From Trichomonas vaginalis G3 (taxonomy: Eukaryota > Parabasalia > Trichomonadida > Trichomonadidae), in NCBI RefSeq assembly GCF_026262505.1, contig NC_067205.1:22539585-22603584 (forward strand): a stretch of 64,000 nucleotides of DNA. Direction: 5' to 3'. Position 1 is the first letter of the stretch, and each line of letters begins with the position of its first letter. Shown in pieces: positions 42,301 through 52,022 of the stretch. The translations under genes were made by a program, and so were the position numbers. The notes beneath the pieces are model-generated. The model did not search any database. It had not been told where the DNA came from and saw nothing but the letters and a program-made list of their open reading frames with translations.

Positions 42301-44173
42301 ATTTGTCTTTTTGGTTGGAATTTAATAATTCATTCGCTTTTTCAAAGAAAATTTCAATGAATTGCTGGAGAGGAGTATCCAAACCAAATTTGTTAGATAA
42401 TTGAACGAAAAGAGGGAACTTTGTCTCAAGATTTTCGACGACTTTCAAATTATTAAAGGAAAGAGCTGTTTGTGGACCGTATTTTGGCTTGAAATCAAAT
42501 GAAGTGACGTTCAAACTCCAAAATACCCTGTTTACGAAATCTTGATTCGTATATAAATATCGAAATACGATTAAAAGGAACATTTGTAAGGAATCAAGTA
42601 TCGGAAGACCACCTATATCTTCTTTGGCTATCAATAAACAGTTCTGTACCTTTTGAATTAAATCTGTATTTTTTATTTTTTCATTATCTTCGACACAAAT
42701 CGCGTTTAAGTTGAGAGCGATCAATCTTAGCAGCATTGTAACTAAATACTCCCTTAATTCTGGTCTCATATTGAGAGATTTTTCGAAAATTCTTAATAAA
42801 ACAATTAAATTCGACATACTTTGGTTTGTAAGTGAAATTAATAATGGATCCGTGGTCATAGATCCAGAATAAATTCTTTTGAACCTTGTATCAGCTGAAT
42901 ACATCAATTCTTCGATAATATTTGAAATAATATTTTCATTTGAATCAGTTTTATATAGATAAGGTATGAAAATTGTCCAATCTTTCATTTGTTTGTATTG
43001 TTTTCTGTATATTTGTTCTTTAATTAATAGAAATGAGTAATATTTTTCTTGATGATACAAAGTTGGTGCCAAAGGATAGTAATTATAGGGTTTATTTATC
43101 TTTGTAAGTGCTGAGCAAGTGATTCCATCTATTGTTGTTGCATAAAGTGGTCCATTTTTCGTAAAAATTTGTAATTTATGGTCTAAAAAGAAAGTTCCAA
43201 GGATTTCTTCGTCAACAGTTATTTCTTTCTCTACCTTATTGATTGTTTCACTCAATAGATTGCCTCTTACTATAGTAACAAGTAGAGTTTTTAGTGATTT
43301 TAGTTGAATAAAACAAAATCTTTTCTCAAAATGATAAATAGAGAGTATTTTGTAAAGCGGTATGATTTTATCGAGTGCGCTTGTTGTTAATGGCTTGTTA
43401 TTATTTGTTTTTAAACGACAATATTCGATTGTATTTTTTGATGGCGTAAAAACGTAAATATGTTTGTTCCAACATGCAACTTTTGAGTCATCAAACACTT
43501 TGAAGTTAATCAATTTGGGAGAAATTAATCCCCTGTACTTATCCAAAATATATTCCGTTCCTTCGTGGATATCTATTGAAATTATAGTGTTTTCTCCATT
43601 GTACACGTAGTTTTCTTGCAGAGTTTCGTCGATAAATCGTTCAAGAAGAAACAAATAGAAGCGAGATGACTTCAAAACAGCGGCAATATCAGGTAATATC
43701 GATGAAACTGCATCGTGTACGTTCTTTTTGTTGAATTTGCTTTCAATATCGGTAAAAAATTTAATAATTGACTTAATTGAATATTTAGAATTTGAAAATT
43801 CATCACTGAGATCATTTAATGCATTAAGAAGCTTATTCTCTGATATATTTAAGTCGAAATCGAACTCTTCTGTGTGTTGATCTGTGTTTTTTGGTGTTAA
43901 ATCACTAAAATATTTATCAACTGTTAGTGATTCTATTTCAAAATTCTCTTCTATATGTTCACGTATCTTCTTTTCGGTTGGTTCGATGAAAATTGAAAGT
44001 GGACACATCGATTTCATTGCTTTTGACGCTTCATCTTTTAATAAATCAGCTCTTTCATTATCAACAATGTAATTTACATCTTCTGTTGTTATATAATACT
44101 CATCTAAAGGTTTAATATCAATATTTGAAATGAATTCATCTGAAAAGACATAATCAGGGTTAAATTCATTCAT
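36353..44173 (-). CDS. Giant HECT-type E3 ubiquitin ligase
   Basis: 2606 residues, single uninterrupted frame. The last 370 or so residues are a HECT domain: GIDSGGPMREVYYDI near residue 2306 corresponds to the conserved DxGGxxRE segment, and LPTASTCFMKLIIPQF at the end holds the catalytic Cys at about residue 2575, which accepts ubiquitin from an E2 and passes it to substrates. The front is long, helical and unassigned, as in large HERC/HUWE1-like ligases. A low-complexity tract at about 890-1075 repeats SKSDT with Asn/His/Lys, and a SPRY-like beta-rich segment may lie around 1540-1680. Cytosolic or nuclear host gene, divergent from the ankyrin gene. Intact. Confidence 0.92.
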   Translation of the reverse strand: MNEFNPDYVFSDEFISNIDIKPLDEYYITTEDVNYIVDNERADLLKDEASKAMKSMCPLSIFIEPTEKKIREHIEENFEIESLTVDKYFSDLTPKNTDQHTEEFDFDLNISENKLLNALNDLSDEFSNSKYSIKSIIKFFTDIESKFNKKNVHDAVSSILPDIAAVLKSSRFYLFLLERFIDETLQENYVYNGENTIISIDIHEGTEYILDKYRGLISPKLINFKVFDDSKVACWNKHIYVFTPSKNTIEYCRLKTNNNKPLTTSALDKIIPLYKILSIYHFEKRFCFIQLKSLKTLLVTIVRGNLLSETINKVEKEITVDEEILGTFFLDHKLQIFTKNGPLYATTIDGITCSALTKINKPYNYYPLAPTLYHQEKYYSFLLIKEQIYRKQYKQMKDWTIFIPYLYKTDSNENIISNIIEELMYSADTRFKRIYSGSMTTDPLLISLTNQSMSNLIVLLRIFEKSLNMRPELREYLVTMLLRLIALNLNAICVEDNEKIKNTDLIQKVQNCLLIAKEDIGGLPILDSLQMFLLIVFRYLYTNQDFVNRVFWSLNVTSFDFKPKYGPQTALSFNNLKVVENLETKFPLFVQLSNKFGLDTPLQQFIEIFFEKANELLNSNQKDKSLRLLKVFYYYSTSIKQTESLAKSIIISAKKFMENISSKNTKTNLNEKFYDQNKPLKFLKEKFEEKYQFALVTDGKEFGFSVHPQRVTNVKITDVKTGNGDIFVNGQRLEDDMTFTNQNELNFKVIPNFERFYHRGFLITGQKYVPCSDKKFLVPDSNLFLFSYFYFIMSRFCNLCLNSLSETEEEIQKRRILQFPKSDAGLQLSNFVDEELFDISYDLLEKKSLWRHKTPPKEVLLVERNIFASSLCCIGLVDSFFELTRKLLESKRRKNLENSKRNTENSKCETQQNNENPKSDKLKDNSKSDKLKDKSTNKDDDPKSDTHRNNDPKNESHQNLDNIKSDIHRNNDNFKSDTIHDNETHKNHNSNQNIDSSKSDTHHHNEKSVNKENDKNSNKESKSDTNQMINNENEKNFHSKSDTNQSVNDNNYKDTNQTISNQNQISEENKNKKQIDYYEGIEIPVNLLLVYKSVQKLRPMIYNSFQFNDKDSPEIRQNFELMSKTIKEKAEFLMNTKSDLEFNESLKQIIDFFKSQNTLSQICDIVKISKEREIYKKTAISFINLFENSSKKDVHKKVFYRYLNPKCDIGIREKLEPKCNVFFNLFYLSVYGFDKNSISFLPRFSKDKKLKPFLEMIIGLVFKSQNEDLKTVLQKYLPKLVENDLNFLRFLPKSVMSELFEISKLDITKLDNKILTNLLDLDIHQEQIEFLLSKIGKNIKSIFSKTNGTKNLILYLRKLFLNQKKPFSDILEKIIQKCQDLKSDTTIGFLNVFGNSIYSSSSTNYLQKSFSDEKILQNQFKINDFLNFTPSFSVSPPILILSKLSLNVISELTKQTSQIINSDKIDVEGNLAVLSLFTFLMTQFQNIQNVKNINLDVKILEDLALKTVKKPLGMLYHDFETTTRNLNGFPTISKTNFIKFIHLRSGDVTDDRTLIGVEEDCCVFVLSKKVKRDGLFWMTVDVKKSQNNSIMIGFINKNLPVRFMGVDLRGNIIYPFLENLIPLHPSKKISICYKNRTFCVFSNDNLQDEQCLYNISKSFYPIIVTFYNECELKTEFNYFLTKDTPKYIQDHIFQLKKPVYVDPPESDDFTFQPPNYYFGYFVGSFVRLRKEKCNGVIFEINNSMMKVIAFKDDEEFVVLDSTEENIEVLDESLTKILQRSSSILFNSLSNDDKEKVTFINTRAHNKSSLYLLSSLSRYILILYYSFYNLDKIELICKFCQTVFEFCDISSIEDIFTSNMKRLLINYRPKILEFLGKSIIQSKNSKIMFQLLEKTKPFSNCLSLKKNKVFIVPNNVSKDILMKKNEFLLGHYLIEKFVKDDNTTIPLIHLFIVLLEISKNDSNFLNSSVYYCPRIFPENDFLSNNLLGILLETYSNSELNDLDSIIYLTNFVSNNMKFDENMTKFSLQISDFRNKVVQKLSDFRDIQIYLSETDNEFVQNSDNYLLYLSFKNNRSVTFYPICVSKFLLLRKIKMILDKKGKFEYNFSNKSVVIDIFSYLSQNPVVVETSQKVTNSLVLPEQFTLENPEEDPVYLTVQVLVDDNNYNRLETLFTKICENKKWNYSYDEKMMNGEEISEFDSDTVSLRKSMLEEVTFFVKTVEFLPWNISFEESCRKYEEALFNFGYCREPLTLRFNRYQSRKFHETGLGVSLFHQFTSQIKSFDRLDFLRNKERIWKTILISEEGIDSGGPMREVYYDICREIVNPNNKIFILSNVDKEKLFPNPFVSNEFEFICAGALIGCAAVSYITFDFNFSPFVWRYLCGIDLTIDDIYSIDNSFRDFVSILENSNSKESFSDVNWSVTLLSGEVHTIKPDQVDFSEKDYFIEEIKKIRINELKNSLELIRRGFYIVSPVPCNEFLTPKYLEQLCRGKTEITSEDIKMILVSKNYDTDLLFKVIDTFSEENLRDFLRFSSGYSSIPAWNYKPFISVYPMSIKDFENVDENDEKTWPLPTASTCFMKLIIPQFTNFDILREKLLTAIYSYYILQS

Positions 44174-44741
44174 TCAAAAAAAAGTCTTTTTTTGTTCAGG
44201 AGAAAAATATTTTTTTGGTGGTCAATTTATAATAAAATAAAAACTTCATTTAAACTAAAAGATATTATCTATGAGTGAAAGATCCAGAATCAGATGAAAA
44301 TTCCAAAAATATCAGAAATTAATGCATTTATACCATAATGAACTTTCTTATGTTCAACCAAACTTAATTGCACTGCAGAAATGCGGATAAAAAGTAACAA
44401 TTGCCCTAATAATTTTGATTTATAAAACATTCATTTCACTTAGTATTACAACTATTCATTTTGTGTTGTGAGACTAATATCTGACTGATATCCATCATTT
44501 TATGAGCCAAAAAGAAAAAGTATTCAATTTTGATGTTAACTATCAAAAATGAGTCATTATATTTGGACTTATACATAACCTTTGTATTTGAAATTATATA
44601 TTAACCGATGTCAAGTCACAATAATAACACAAAAAGAAAATTGGATTCGAATCTTTTTGCAAAAGCATAAAAATATGTAGATTTTATCATTACATCAATG
44701 CGTATATAACGTTTTGATTGGTTAAAAGTGTCAAAATAAAA
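44174..44741. other. Intergenic, divergent promoters
   Basis: 568 AT-rich bases between two divergent host genes. No gene or repeat seen. Confidence 0.6.
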
Positions 44742-46167
44742 ATGTCTTCAGATCAATTGGTCTATAACGAATTGATGGGATTGTTCAAAGACTTTATCGA
44801 TTTAATGAATGGAATATACAAGCTACGTATGACTAATGAAGAGGAAATAGACAATTTTTACAAAGAAATCAAAACAAATTTTATCGAAACTAAAAGGATA
44901 TCACCATATCATATTGCAAGAATGATTTTTAGTGCATCAGTATATAACAATCGTTACTTTAAATCATATTGGATCTTATTCAAAAAGTTATTTGAAGATA
45001 ATAAGACAATAGAAATTAAAGGTGATGTTTCTATGCTATTGTATTTTGTATATAAAGAATATGGTATTCTTTTTGATGATCGAAACAAGAATTTTTATTA
45101 TGAATATGATTCTCAAAAATTTACTATAGATATTCATGAAAAAGGCACAATTTACAGAGCAATCATGGATGATGATAAAGAATTATTTATAGCATTAGCA
45201 GAGCAAGAAGGATTTAATAAAGACCAAAAGCTCAAAAGCATTTTTTATACGCTTAATTATTTTGGACTTTCTTTACTTGAATTATGTTGTTACCACGGTT
45301 CTGTTAACTGTTTTAAACTTTTACGAACGAAATTCAACGCAAGAATTACACCAAATTGTATCTTATTATGTTTTTTAGGTGGAAATCCCGAAATCATCAG
45401 TGAATGTTTGAAAGCAAGGCAGTCGGATAAAGAACAAATGCGATTTGCTATAATTTCTCATAACATTGATTTTGTTACGTTTTTGGTCAATGAATATGGC
45501 TTTCAAATATCTTATCCACAGTGTATTTTATACAATAATTTGCATGCGTTTTTTGTTAATTTCGATATAACAAAAGATATTGATGACTGCTTTCTAAATT
45601 CAATATATTTTGCAATTCCTTCTCTTTGTAAACATTTAATATCTCTTGGTGCAAATACAAATTCAGTCGATAAAGAAGGAAACACAGCCTTTCATATTGC
45701 TGTAAGAGCGGAATGTAAAGAATTAATAGATTTATTTTTATCATATGGAATAGATGTCAATGCAAAAAAATCGAAATTATTTTACTGCTCTCCATTTTGC
45801 AGCAGAAATGAATAGTAAAGAAATATTGGAATATTTAATAAGTCTTGGCGCAGACATAAATGCAAAAAATGCTGACGGAGAAACCCCTCTTCATTTGGCT
45901 GTGGAAGCAGAATGCAAAGATATTATTGAAATTTTAATATCTCATGGTGCAGATATCAATGCAAAAGATGATATGTTACAAACACTACTTCACCGTGCTT
46001 CTATGCTCGACAATAATAATGAAATTGCAAAATCTCTAATTTCTCATGGAATAGATTTGAATGCAAGAGATAACCAAGGTTGCTCTGCATTAGATTATGC
46101 TAAAGAGGGCAGAAATAAGGAACTGATAAAACTTCTTATTTCACATGGCGCAAAACGAAGAAAATAA
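44742..46167 (+). pseudogene. DUF3447-type ankyrin repeat protein, one frame change
   Basis: Typical large-family trichomonad ankyrin protein. The ATG at 44742 (MSSDQLVYNELMGLFKDF) is the first in frame and lies just after a TCAAAATAAA leader. The first 250 residues match the DUF3447-like head; ankyrin repeats follow from about residue 280 (LISLGANTNSVDKEGNTAFH) to the end (LLISHGAKRRK). The reading frame changes within or beside a run of seven A at 45764-45770: one frame covers 44742-45815, the next continues the repeats to 46167. Each repeat on both sides is well formed, so the change is recent or a sequencing error. Likely a protein-binding scaffold. Confidence 0.8.
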
Positions 46168-46550
46168 TTTAAACTTATCCACTTCATATGTAATTACAGT
46201 AAAGCATAACTATAAATCTGATGAATATAATCAAAAATTTTTGTATCATAAAAAAAATCTCAAATTGTGACAAAAAAAATGTAGATAACTGAGTATTCAT
46301 GTCTGCTTTTCTATGCATGATTAGATTTACAAATTTATACAGCAATAATCCTATCGAATATTGAATTTTTTCTAAAATTAGTAATCTTTATCTCTTATGC
46401 GCTAGAATTTCATACAGAATTATCAAAAACACTAGAATGTTTATGTTTCCAAGGATTAATTTTGAATGTTGTAAAATAATCTAAATACATTGAAGGAAAA
46501 CTATATATTTATTTTAAAAAGTATTCATGAAGCAAAGAAAACATAACAAA
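46168..46550. other. Intergenic, convergent gene ends
   Basis: About 380 AT-rich bases between converging genes. No feature seen beyond T/A-rich 3' regions. Confidence 0.6.
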
Positions 46551-47216
46551 TTAATCATATTCTGGTGTATAAAATATGTCATTGATGGCCGGATCAGATT
46601 CAAGGGTTGTCTTAGCTTTTGGAATAACAACGTCGCAGCCAGATCTTATTTGAAGCTCGTCTACATTTAAATTATCTGGTTCTCGTCCTTCTCGACGAGC
46701 TATTTCTGCTAATAATGCAGCCCTATATAGGAGCAACGATTGCCTTCTCCGAAAGCATTGCTGACGCATATAGTCGACTGATATTACGGATGGGATATTA
46801 ATTGTTTCTGCTTCTTCTTTGGATATTTCATATTTTTGAGTATTTTCTTTTCTGACTCTTTCCCATTCTGAGTTTGTTCTATCCCATTTTGTACTTACCA
46901 GTAAGCCTCCTTTCAGAATGTAGCCCGATTCCTTCAATTTTTCTGGGTTATTGATCAAATCCTCATTATCTTTCTGGATTGCAATAGGATCTGCACGTAT
47001 ATTATCGTACTCTGAAATTGCTTGTTTCCTTAAAAGTCTGCATATTGTAGTTCTAAGCGATGCGCGCTGCCTCCAAGGGAGATATCCTGTCATAAGATCC
47101 CATTGAGTGAGGCCGTACTTCATACATATCTTTCTAAGTACAGATATTTCGCACGGACTATGAGATCCTGCAAAAATATGAACAAGAAACCCATTGTCTA
47201 CTTCTCCCTCTTCCAT
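46551..47216 (-). CDS. Myb/SANT-like DNA-binding protein (tentative)
   Basis: 221 residues. Residues about 20-65 (EISVLRKICMKYGLTQWDLM then TGYLPWRQRASLRTTICRLL) follow a Myb/SANT spacing: acidic start, hydrophobic helix, YG turn, W, then a basic recognition-like helix. The rest is charged and helical with a basic patch (MRQQCFRRRQSLLLYRAALL) and no other domain. Trichomonads have many Myb-like regulators, so a nuclear transcription or chromatin factor is plausible. The first conserved Trp of a classical Myb repeat is not obvious, which lowers certainty. Intact, single exon. Confidence 0.5.
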   Translation of the reverse strand: MEEGEVDNGFLVHIFAGSHSPCEISVLRKICMKYGLTQWDLMTGYLPWRQRASLRTTICRLLRKQAISEYDNIRADPIAIQKDNEDLINNPEKLKESGYILKGGLLVSTKWDRTNSEWERVRKENTQKYEISKEEAETINIPSVISVDYMRQQCFRRRQSLLLYRAALLAEIARREGREPDNLNVDELQIRSGCDVVIPKAKTTLESDPAINDIFYTPEYD

Positions 47217-48843
47217 ATTTATTTAATTTTTAACCTCTGAAATTTTTGAAATGCGTTCAAATTCAAAACAATATTTTTGAATAATATATCAGTAAAATTT
47301 AATGTTGCGGATATTGGTAAAATTTTTAAGATTAGTTTTTTATTGTTTATCACTATTAAATTAAATATTAATATCTCTAGTCGAAATTGTATTTTCTCAA
47401 ATTACTTTAAAACGGTTAGGTGGAAAATTTTGTTTTGAAAATTGAATCGAGTTTTTGCATTTTTGCACTTTTTGCTCTGACAAGACAGGTTAGAATTATG
47501 CCGAATTTACGCATCCATAGGGAAGGTACTACTAAATCGCAGTTTAATATTATAATAAACTTAGTAAAATCATGAAATTAGTCAAAAATATAACGACCAC
47601 TAATATAAAACATGTGTAGATTAGAAAAATGGAATACATCAGCTGGACCTCCAATATACATCATTATTTCAAAATCAAAAGGAGAAATCTCATTCCAAAG
47701 AGATGATTGGGAGCATATTATCAACTAGATTGCATCATTTGATCGAACAATCATGGGCTTCCTGATTTTTGTTGGGATTTTGGATTACATCATGCTCTAT
47801 CTCCAAATCAATGTAATACCCCTTCTTTTGTGCTTGTATCATTATATGCCTTAATTTCTATTGGATATGTATTTCATATATCGCCATAAAACTGAAAAAT
47901 TATATTAAAATTCTGATATAACATTAAGTTTTCTATCTAAATGAATTGTTTAAATTGCATATCCGATTGGTTGTTACAAAGCGTAACTTCGAAATACTTT
48001 TATTGTTGACAATGGATTCTCACAAATTATGGCAATCCATTATAGATTATGGGCGAAAGGTGTTTACTATCAAAAAAATATATGATTGAGATATATGACT
48101 TTTAGTTTAATTAGCTAAATATCTATCATTGAATATTGTATTAAGGATTAGTTAGCTTACGCATGCTAACACACTTCAGCTTAGCGTTGTTTTTTATTAT
48201 TAGTATGGTCGTTGTTCTCTATTCCGATTATTTCGAAGGACAATTTTTAACTCCAAAAATTCTAACCTTTTATTAGCAGAAGATAAATTTATTCCATATG
48301 TCGCATGATTATTCATCCAAAATTTTTGTCAATCTATGCTAATTTAAAATGAAATTGACCCTGAAAATATTTTTATTGAATATCTATTATTGTTACTATA
48401 TGAGTAGTCATATATCGAAATATCAAAACTCGGTTACAAAATTTTCTGAATTTTCCAGATTGAACGACATTGAGTTAGTGGCCAATTATTGTACAAAATT
48501 ATTCTTCAGTAGATATTACAATTTATTTTATAATTTAAATTGTTCAAATGCATAATTGGAAATGGGCTAATGCAACCATCAATATATTAATGAATTATCT
48601 ATTCATATCTGCTGCGCATTGTATATTAATATATAATGTCAACATAATGGCCTCATAATCGCATATTATCCATACAATTTCTTTCAATTACTGTCCAATT
48701 TGAAAGAGAAAAAAAAATTGACCTGTGAGTGATAAATTCTTACATCACAAAGTGTTTAATATTAATCAAATATCATAATAACGTAGTTGAGTTAAAACGT
48801 GAAAAAGGACGGCTCTTCAGAATTTTGTGATTAGATGGTCAGT
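47217..48843. other. Intergenic with possible decayed coding tract
   Basis: 1.6 kb, AT-rich. At about 47.63-47.9 kb the composition is coding-like on the plus strand, with hydrophobic strings (FVGILDYIMLYLQIN) interrupted by stops; this may be a dead gene or transposon relic. No family recognised. Nothing else seen. Confidence 0.35.
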
Positions 48844-48850
48844 TCACTTT
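48844..48850 (+). promoter_or_regulatory. Initiator (Inr) of succinyl-CoA ligase gene
   Basis: TCACTTT, matching the trichomonad initiator TCA-pyrimidine-T/A, ends four bases before the ATG at 48854. The tight spacing is normal in Trichomonas, where 5' leaders are very short, and it decides the start codon. Confidence 0.75.
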
Positions 48851-48853
48851 AAA

Positions 48854-50083
48854 ATGCTTTCCAACGGAAGCTTTGCCCGTAACTTCAACATCCTTGAATG
48901 GCAATCCAAGGAAATCTGCGCCAAATTCAACGTTGCTGCTGGTATCAACCTTGTTGCTCGCACACCAGAAGAGGCTGCTGCTGCATTCAAGAAGATGGGA
49001 CTCCCAGCCGCCGTCATCAAGGCTCAGGTCTACTGCGGTGGCCGTGGCAAGGGCCATTGGAAGGAAACAGGCTTCAAGTCTGGCGTTCACTTCGTAAAGT
49101 CCGCCGATGAGGCCGCCAAGATCGCTAAGGAGATGCTTGGCCACCACCTTGTTACAAAGCAGACAGGCGCTGATGGTCTCCTCTGCCAGGCTGTCATGCT
49201 CTCCGACCCAGTCGAAGTTAAGCGTGAACTCTACTTCGCTATCCTTCTCGACCGCCAGACACAGTCTCCAGTCGTCATCGCCTCCACAGAGGGTGGTGTC
49301 GAAATTGAAGAAGTCGCTGCCAAGCACCCAGAGAAGATCCTCAAGTTCCAGCTCGATGGTGTTGAGGGCATCACACGCGATGTTGCTGTTAACATCTCCA
49401 AGCAACTCGGTCTCACAGGCAAGGCTTACGAGAACGGTATTGAGGAAATGCAGAAGCTTTGGAAGCTCTTCGTTGGCTCCGATGCTACACAGGTCGAAGT
49501 TAACCCACTCGCCGAGACAACAGATGGCCGCATCATCACAGTCGACTCCAAGTTCAACTTCGATGACTCCGCTCACTACCGCCAGAAGCAGATCTTCGGC
49601 TATCGTGACCTCAAGCAAGTCAACCCATTCGAAATCCGCGCTGAGAAGTACGGTCTTAACTACGTCCCACTCGATGGTAACGTCGCTTGCCTCGTTAACG
49701 GTGCTGGCCTTGCTATGGCTACAATGGATGTCATCAAACTTGCCGGTGGTGATCCAGCTAACTTCCTCGATCTCGGTGGTGGTGCTTCTGAAGCTGCCGT
49801 TACAGAGGGCTTCACAATCATCTCATCTCAGTCACACGTAAAGGCTATCCTCGTCAACATCTTCGGTGGTATCGTCCGCTGCGACATGGTCGCTGCTGGT
49901 GTCATCGCCGCCTTCAAGAAGGTTGGCCTCAAGGTCCCACTCGTTGTCCGCCTCGAGGGTACAAACGTCGATGCCGGTAAGAAGCTCATCCGCGAATCCG
50001 GCCTCCCAATCATCCCAGCTGACAACCTTACAGACGCTGGTATCAAGGCTGTCAAGGCTGCTAACGGTGAGAAGCTCATCTAA
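48854..50083 (+). CDS. Succinyl-CoA ligase (ADP-forming) beta subunit, hydrogenosomal
   Basis: 409 residues. With the alpha subunit it converts succinyl-CoA, ADP and phosphate to succinate, CoA and ATP, the ATP-making step of the hydrogenosome. Start MLSNGSFARNFNILEWQSKE: MLSNGSFARNF is a typical short hydrogenosome-targeting leader with Arg near the cut site. ATP-grasp domain up to about residue 230 (QVYCGGRGKGHWKETGFKSG; metal/ATP site EVNPLAE), then the CoA-ligase domain with FGGIVRCDMVAAGVI. Strongly C-ending codons, unlike neighbouring genes, point to high expression. The stop lies in TAAAG, fitting the trichomonad TAAA poly(A) signal. Intact. Confidence 0.96.
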   Translation: MLSNGSFARNFNILEWQSKEICAKFNVAAGINLVARTPEEAAAAFKKMGLPAAVIKAQVYCGGRGKGHWKETGFKSGVHFVKSADEAAKIAKEMLGHHLVTKQTGADGLLCQAVMLSDPVEVKRELYFAILLDRQTQSPVVIASTEGGVEIEEVAAKHPEKILKFQLDGVEGITRDVAVNISKQLGLTGKAYENGIEEMQKLWKLFVGSDATQVEVNPLAETTDGRIITVDSKFNFDDSAHYRQKQIFGYRDLKQVNPFEIRAEKYGLNYVPLDGNVACLVNGAGLAMATMDVIKLAGGDPANFLDLGGGASEAAVTEGFTIISSQSHVKAILVNIFGGIVRCDMVAAGVIAAFKKVGLKVPLVVRLEGTNVDAGKKLIRESGLPIIPADNLTDAGIKAVKAANGEKLI

Positions 50084-50687
50084 AGAAGTTTGCAAATTAA
50101 AATTCTAAAGTTATCAACATCTGATTCAAAAAAAAATCTAATTTTTTAAAACTAATCATTAACTGTGTTAGTGCTCATTTTAAGAATAGATTTACTCTAA
50201 TTTCATTTGATATTTTGATTTCACTAAAAATTAAAAGTTTCTGTTTATGTTCGTTTGTATTTTCAACAGAATTAATGGTAGTATCATGTCATTATGGTCG
50301 TTAATACATAAGGTTTTAATTCATGAAAGGAATCACAGTTTTATAAATAGAGCTCATATTGTAACACATTGTTTCTTTCTAGCTGTTATATCCATATTTC
50401 TGTATTATCCATCTGAAATATGAAGTTTTTTTCACCCTTTGATATTTTGAAATTTCGTTCTATTTGAGAAATTTGCATTATGAATCAAATAGATGGCACA
50501 AAAGTTATTTGATGCCTTGTTCACTAAGAGAATAGATGGCATTTTTAAAAACAATAGATTTTATTGTTCATTTCCAAGATTATATCATTAATTTATTTAT
50601 ATCTGTTTTAGTTGAAATGCAGTAATTTGATAAAAATAGGCGAGATTTATGGTAATGAATATCTAAACCTTTCATATCAAGTATTTT
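50084..50687. other. Intergenic, convergent gene ends
   Basis: 600 AT-rich bases between converging genes; no gene, repeat or hairpin of note. Confidence 0.6.
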
Positions 50688-51158
50688 TTATTCGTAGAAA
50701 ACTCTGACAACACTTCTTGAGATGAAGAGATTGCCAGCATAGAAGGATGTAAGAATATACATGTTTCCAGAGAGATATTCTGCTGGAAGCATATTTCCTT
50801 CTCCTGCAGCCTCAACAATTGTCTCCCAAGAGTTCTCTGATCCTGGGATAACAAATCCAAACTTATAATTCCACTGTTCGATGTTCTGGCCATGAACGAG
50901 GATGTCTTGTTGAATCCTGAACTCCTTGATAGCTTCTTCAGTTGAAAAGACGATTTCACGGCCGACGGCTGGATAACCAAGCATTTCCTTTGGAAGGTGG
51001 GCGTCCTTGACAGCTGAAAAGACGTCATCAGTCCAGTCCTTAGAGGTCCAAGCAACTTTGCCATTGCTAGAGTTCTTGAGTGTAAGGCTGATAAGCTTGA
51101 AGCCCTTTAAGATCCTCTGGGCCTGTGGATCACTGTTAACTTGGATGTATTCAGACAT
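50688..51158 (-). CDS. PDE6-delta-like prenyl-protein carrier
   Basis: 156 residues, full length for the PDE6D family (about 150). The fold is an immunoglobulin-like lipid-binding sandwich that lifts prenylated small GTPases off membranes and delivers them, releasing cargo to ARL-type GTPases. Family landmarks: ILKGFKLISLTLKNSSNGK at the start, EMLGYPAVGREIVFST in the middle, FRIQQDILVHGQNIEQWNYK then FGFVIPGSENSWETIVEAA, and the C-terminal SRSVVRVFYE, which closely parallels the human protein's ending. Cytosolic, perhaps also ciliary/flagellar trafficking. Stop in TAAAAAA, fitting the poly(A) signal. Intact. Confidence 0.93.
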   Translation of the reverse strand: MSEYIQVNSDPQAQRILKGFKLISLTLKNSSNGKVAWTSKDWTDDVFSAVKDAHLPKEMLGYPAVGREIVFSTEEAIKEFRIQQDILVHGQNIEQWNYKFGFVIPGSENSWETIVEAAGEGNMLPAEYLSGNMYILTSFYAGNLFISRSVVRVFYE

Positions 51159-52022
51159 GAAGTATAAACTGTCACTTTTAATCGTAAACGTCTATTGAAA
51201 TCATCACCGACCGACTTTATGTTTTAGGCATTCTGAATGTTTTATATGTATTTGTTACACAACACCATCCGCATCCACTTGGAAATTATTGATAATTCCT
51301 TTTGAATCAAGAGATATCTCATTTTTTATTGATCAATTGAATTGGTTGATTTTCCGGCTAACCAAGCTTCTATAATTCATAAATTATATATGGCTCTGTT
51401 ATTTGCGTATTTGTTATTTTGATCATATTCATTCTCGATTCATTTTAATTTATTTTCGAAAACGAACGAGTCAATTTCATTTTTGCAATGTATAATATCA
51501 TTTATCATATTAATTCTTATGATTTCATGAAGCTTTAGAAATTCTATAATAATTTTCCCGCTTGTTTAAAGATAGGTAGTTTTATATAACCTGCATAGCC
51601 ATATAGAATGGCCTCATGATGCTCATAATCAGAAGATAATAATATTTCATTATGGGGTAAATCTCTTCTAAAACAATAGGTAAAGATCAATTATATCCGA
51701 AACTGTCTTACTTTCAAATAGTGAGGTATACTTGCGACAAATATCTTGCAATTCTGGAATCGAAAATCCCAATTATAACTTTTTTAATAATAATAATGGT
51801 TTGCTTGGTATTTATACCTGTTTTAAAAATCCAAAACTCGAATTTAGGATGATCTTTGGGTTTTTTCGAATTTGGATGATCCAAAAAGATCATCCAAATT
51901 AGCAACCCTATAAGAGGATAACAAATTTAGCAACCCTAGCTATATATATAAGCATACAAGATAACATTATTTTATTCAATATTAGAAGCAGATTCCTAAA
52001 AAAAATTGACAAAAAAAAATTA
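51159..52022. other. Intergenic with hairpin and TAGCAACCCTA pair
   Basis: AT-rich 860 bases between divergent genes. A perfect 13-bp stem (AATTTGGATGATC with its complement, loop CAAAAA) lies at 51869-51900, next to two copies of TTAGCAACCCTA (about 51899 and 51928). No gene supported. Confidence 0.6.

Noticed and set aside
36267-44072. Short frames on both strands within the HECT gene
   Set aside because: Shadows in other frames of one continuous 2606-residue gene.
48839-50108. Several open frames on both strands over the succinyl-CoA ligase gene
   Set aside because: By-products of the strongly biased codon use of that gene; the ligase frame alone has family motifs and an initiator.
51714-51905. 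Minus-strand frame of 63 residues
   Set aside because: Lies over a hairpin and AT-rich spacer, with no conserved features.
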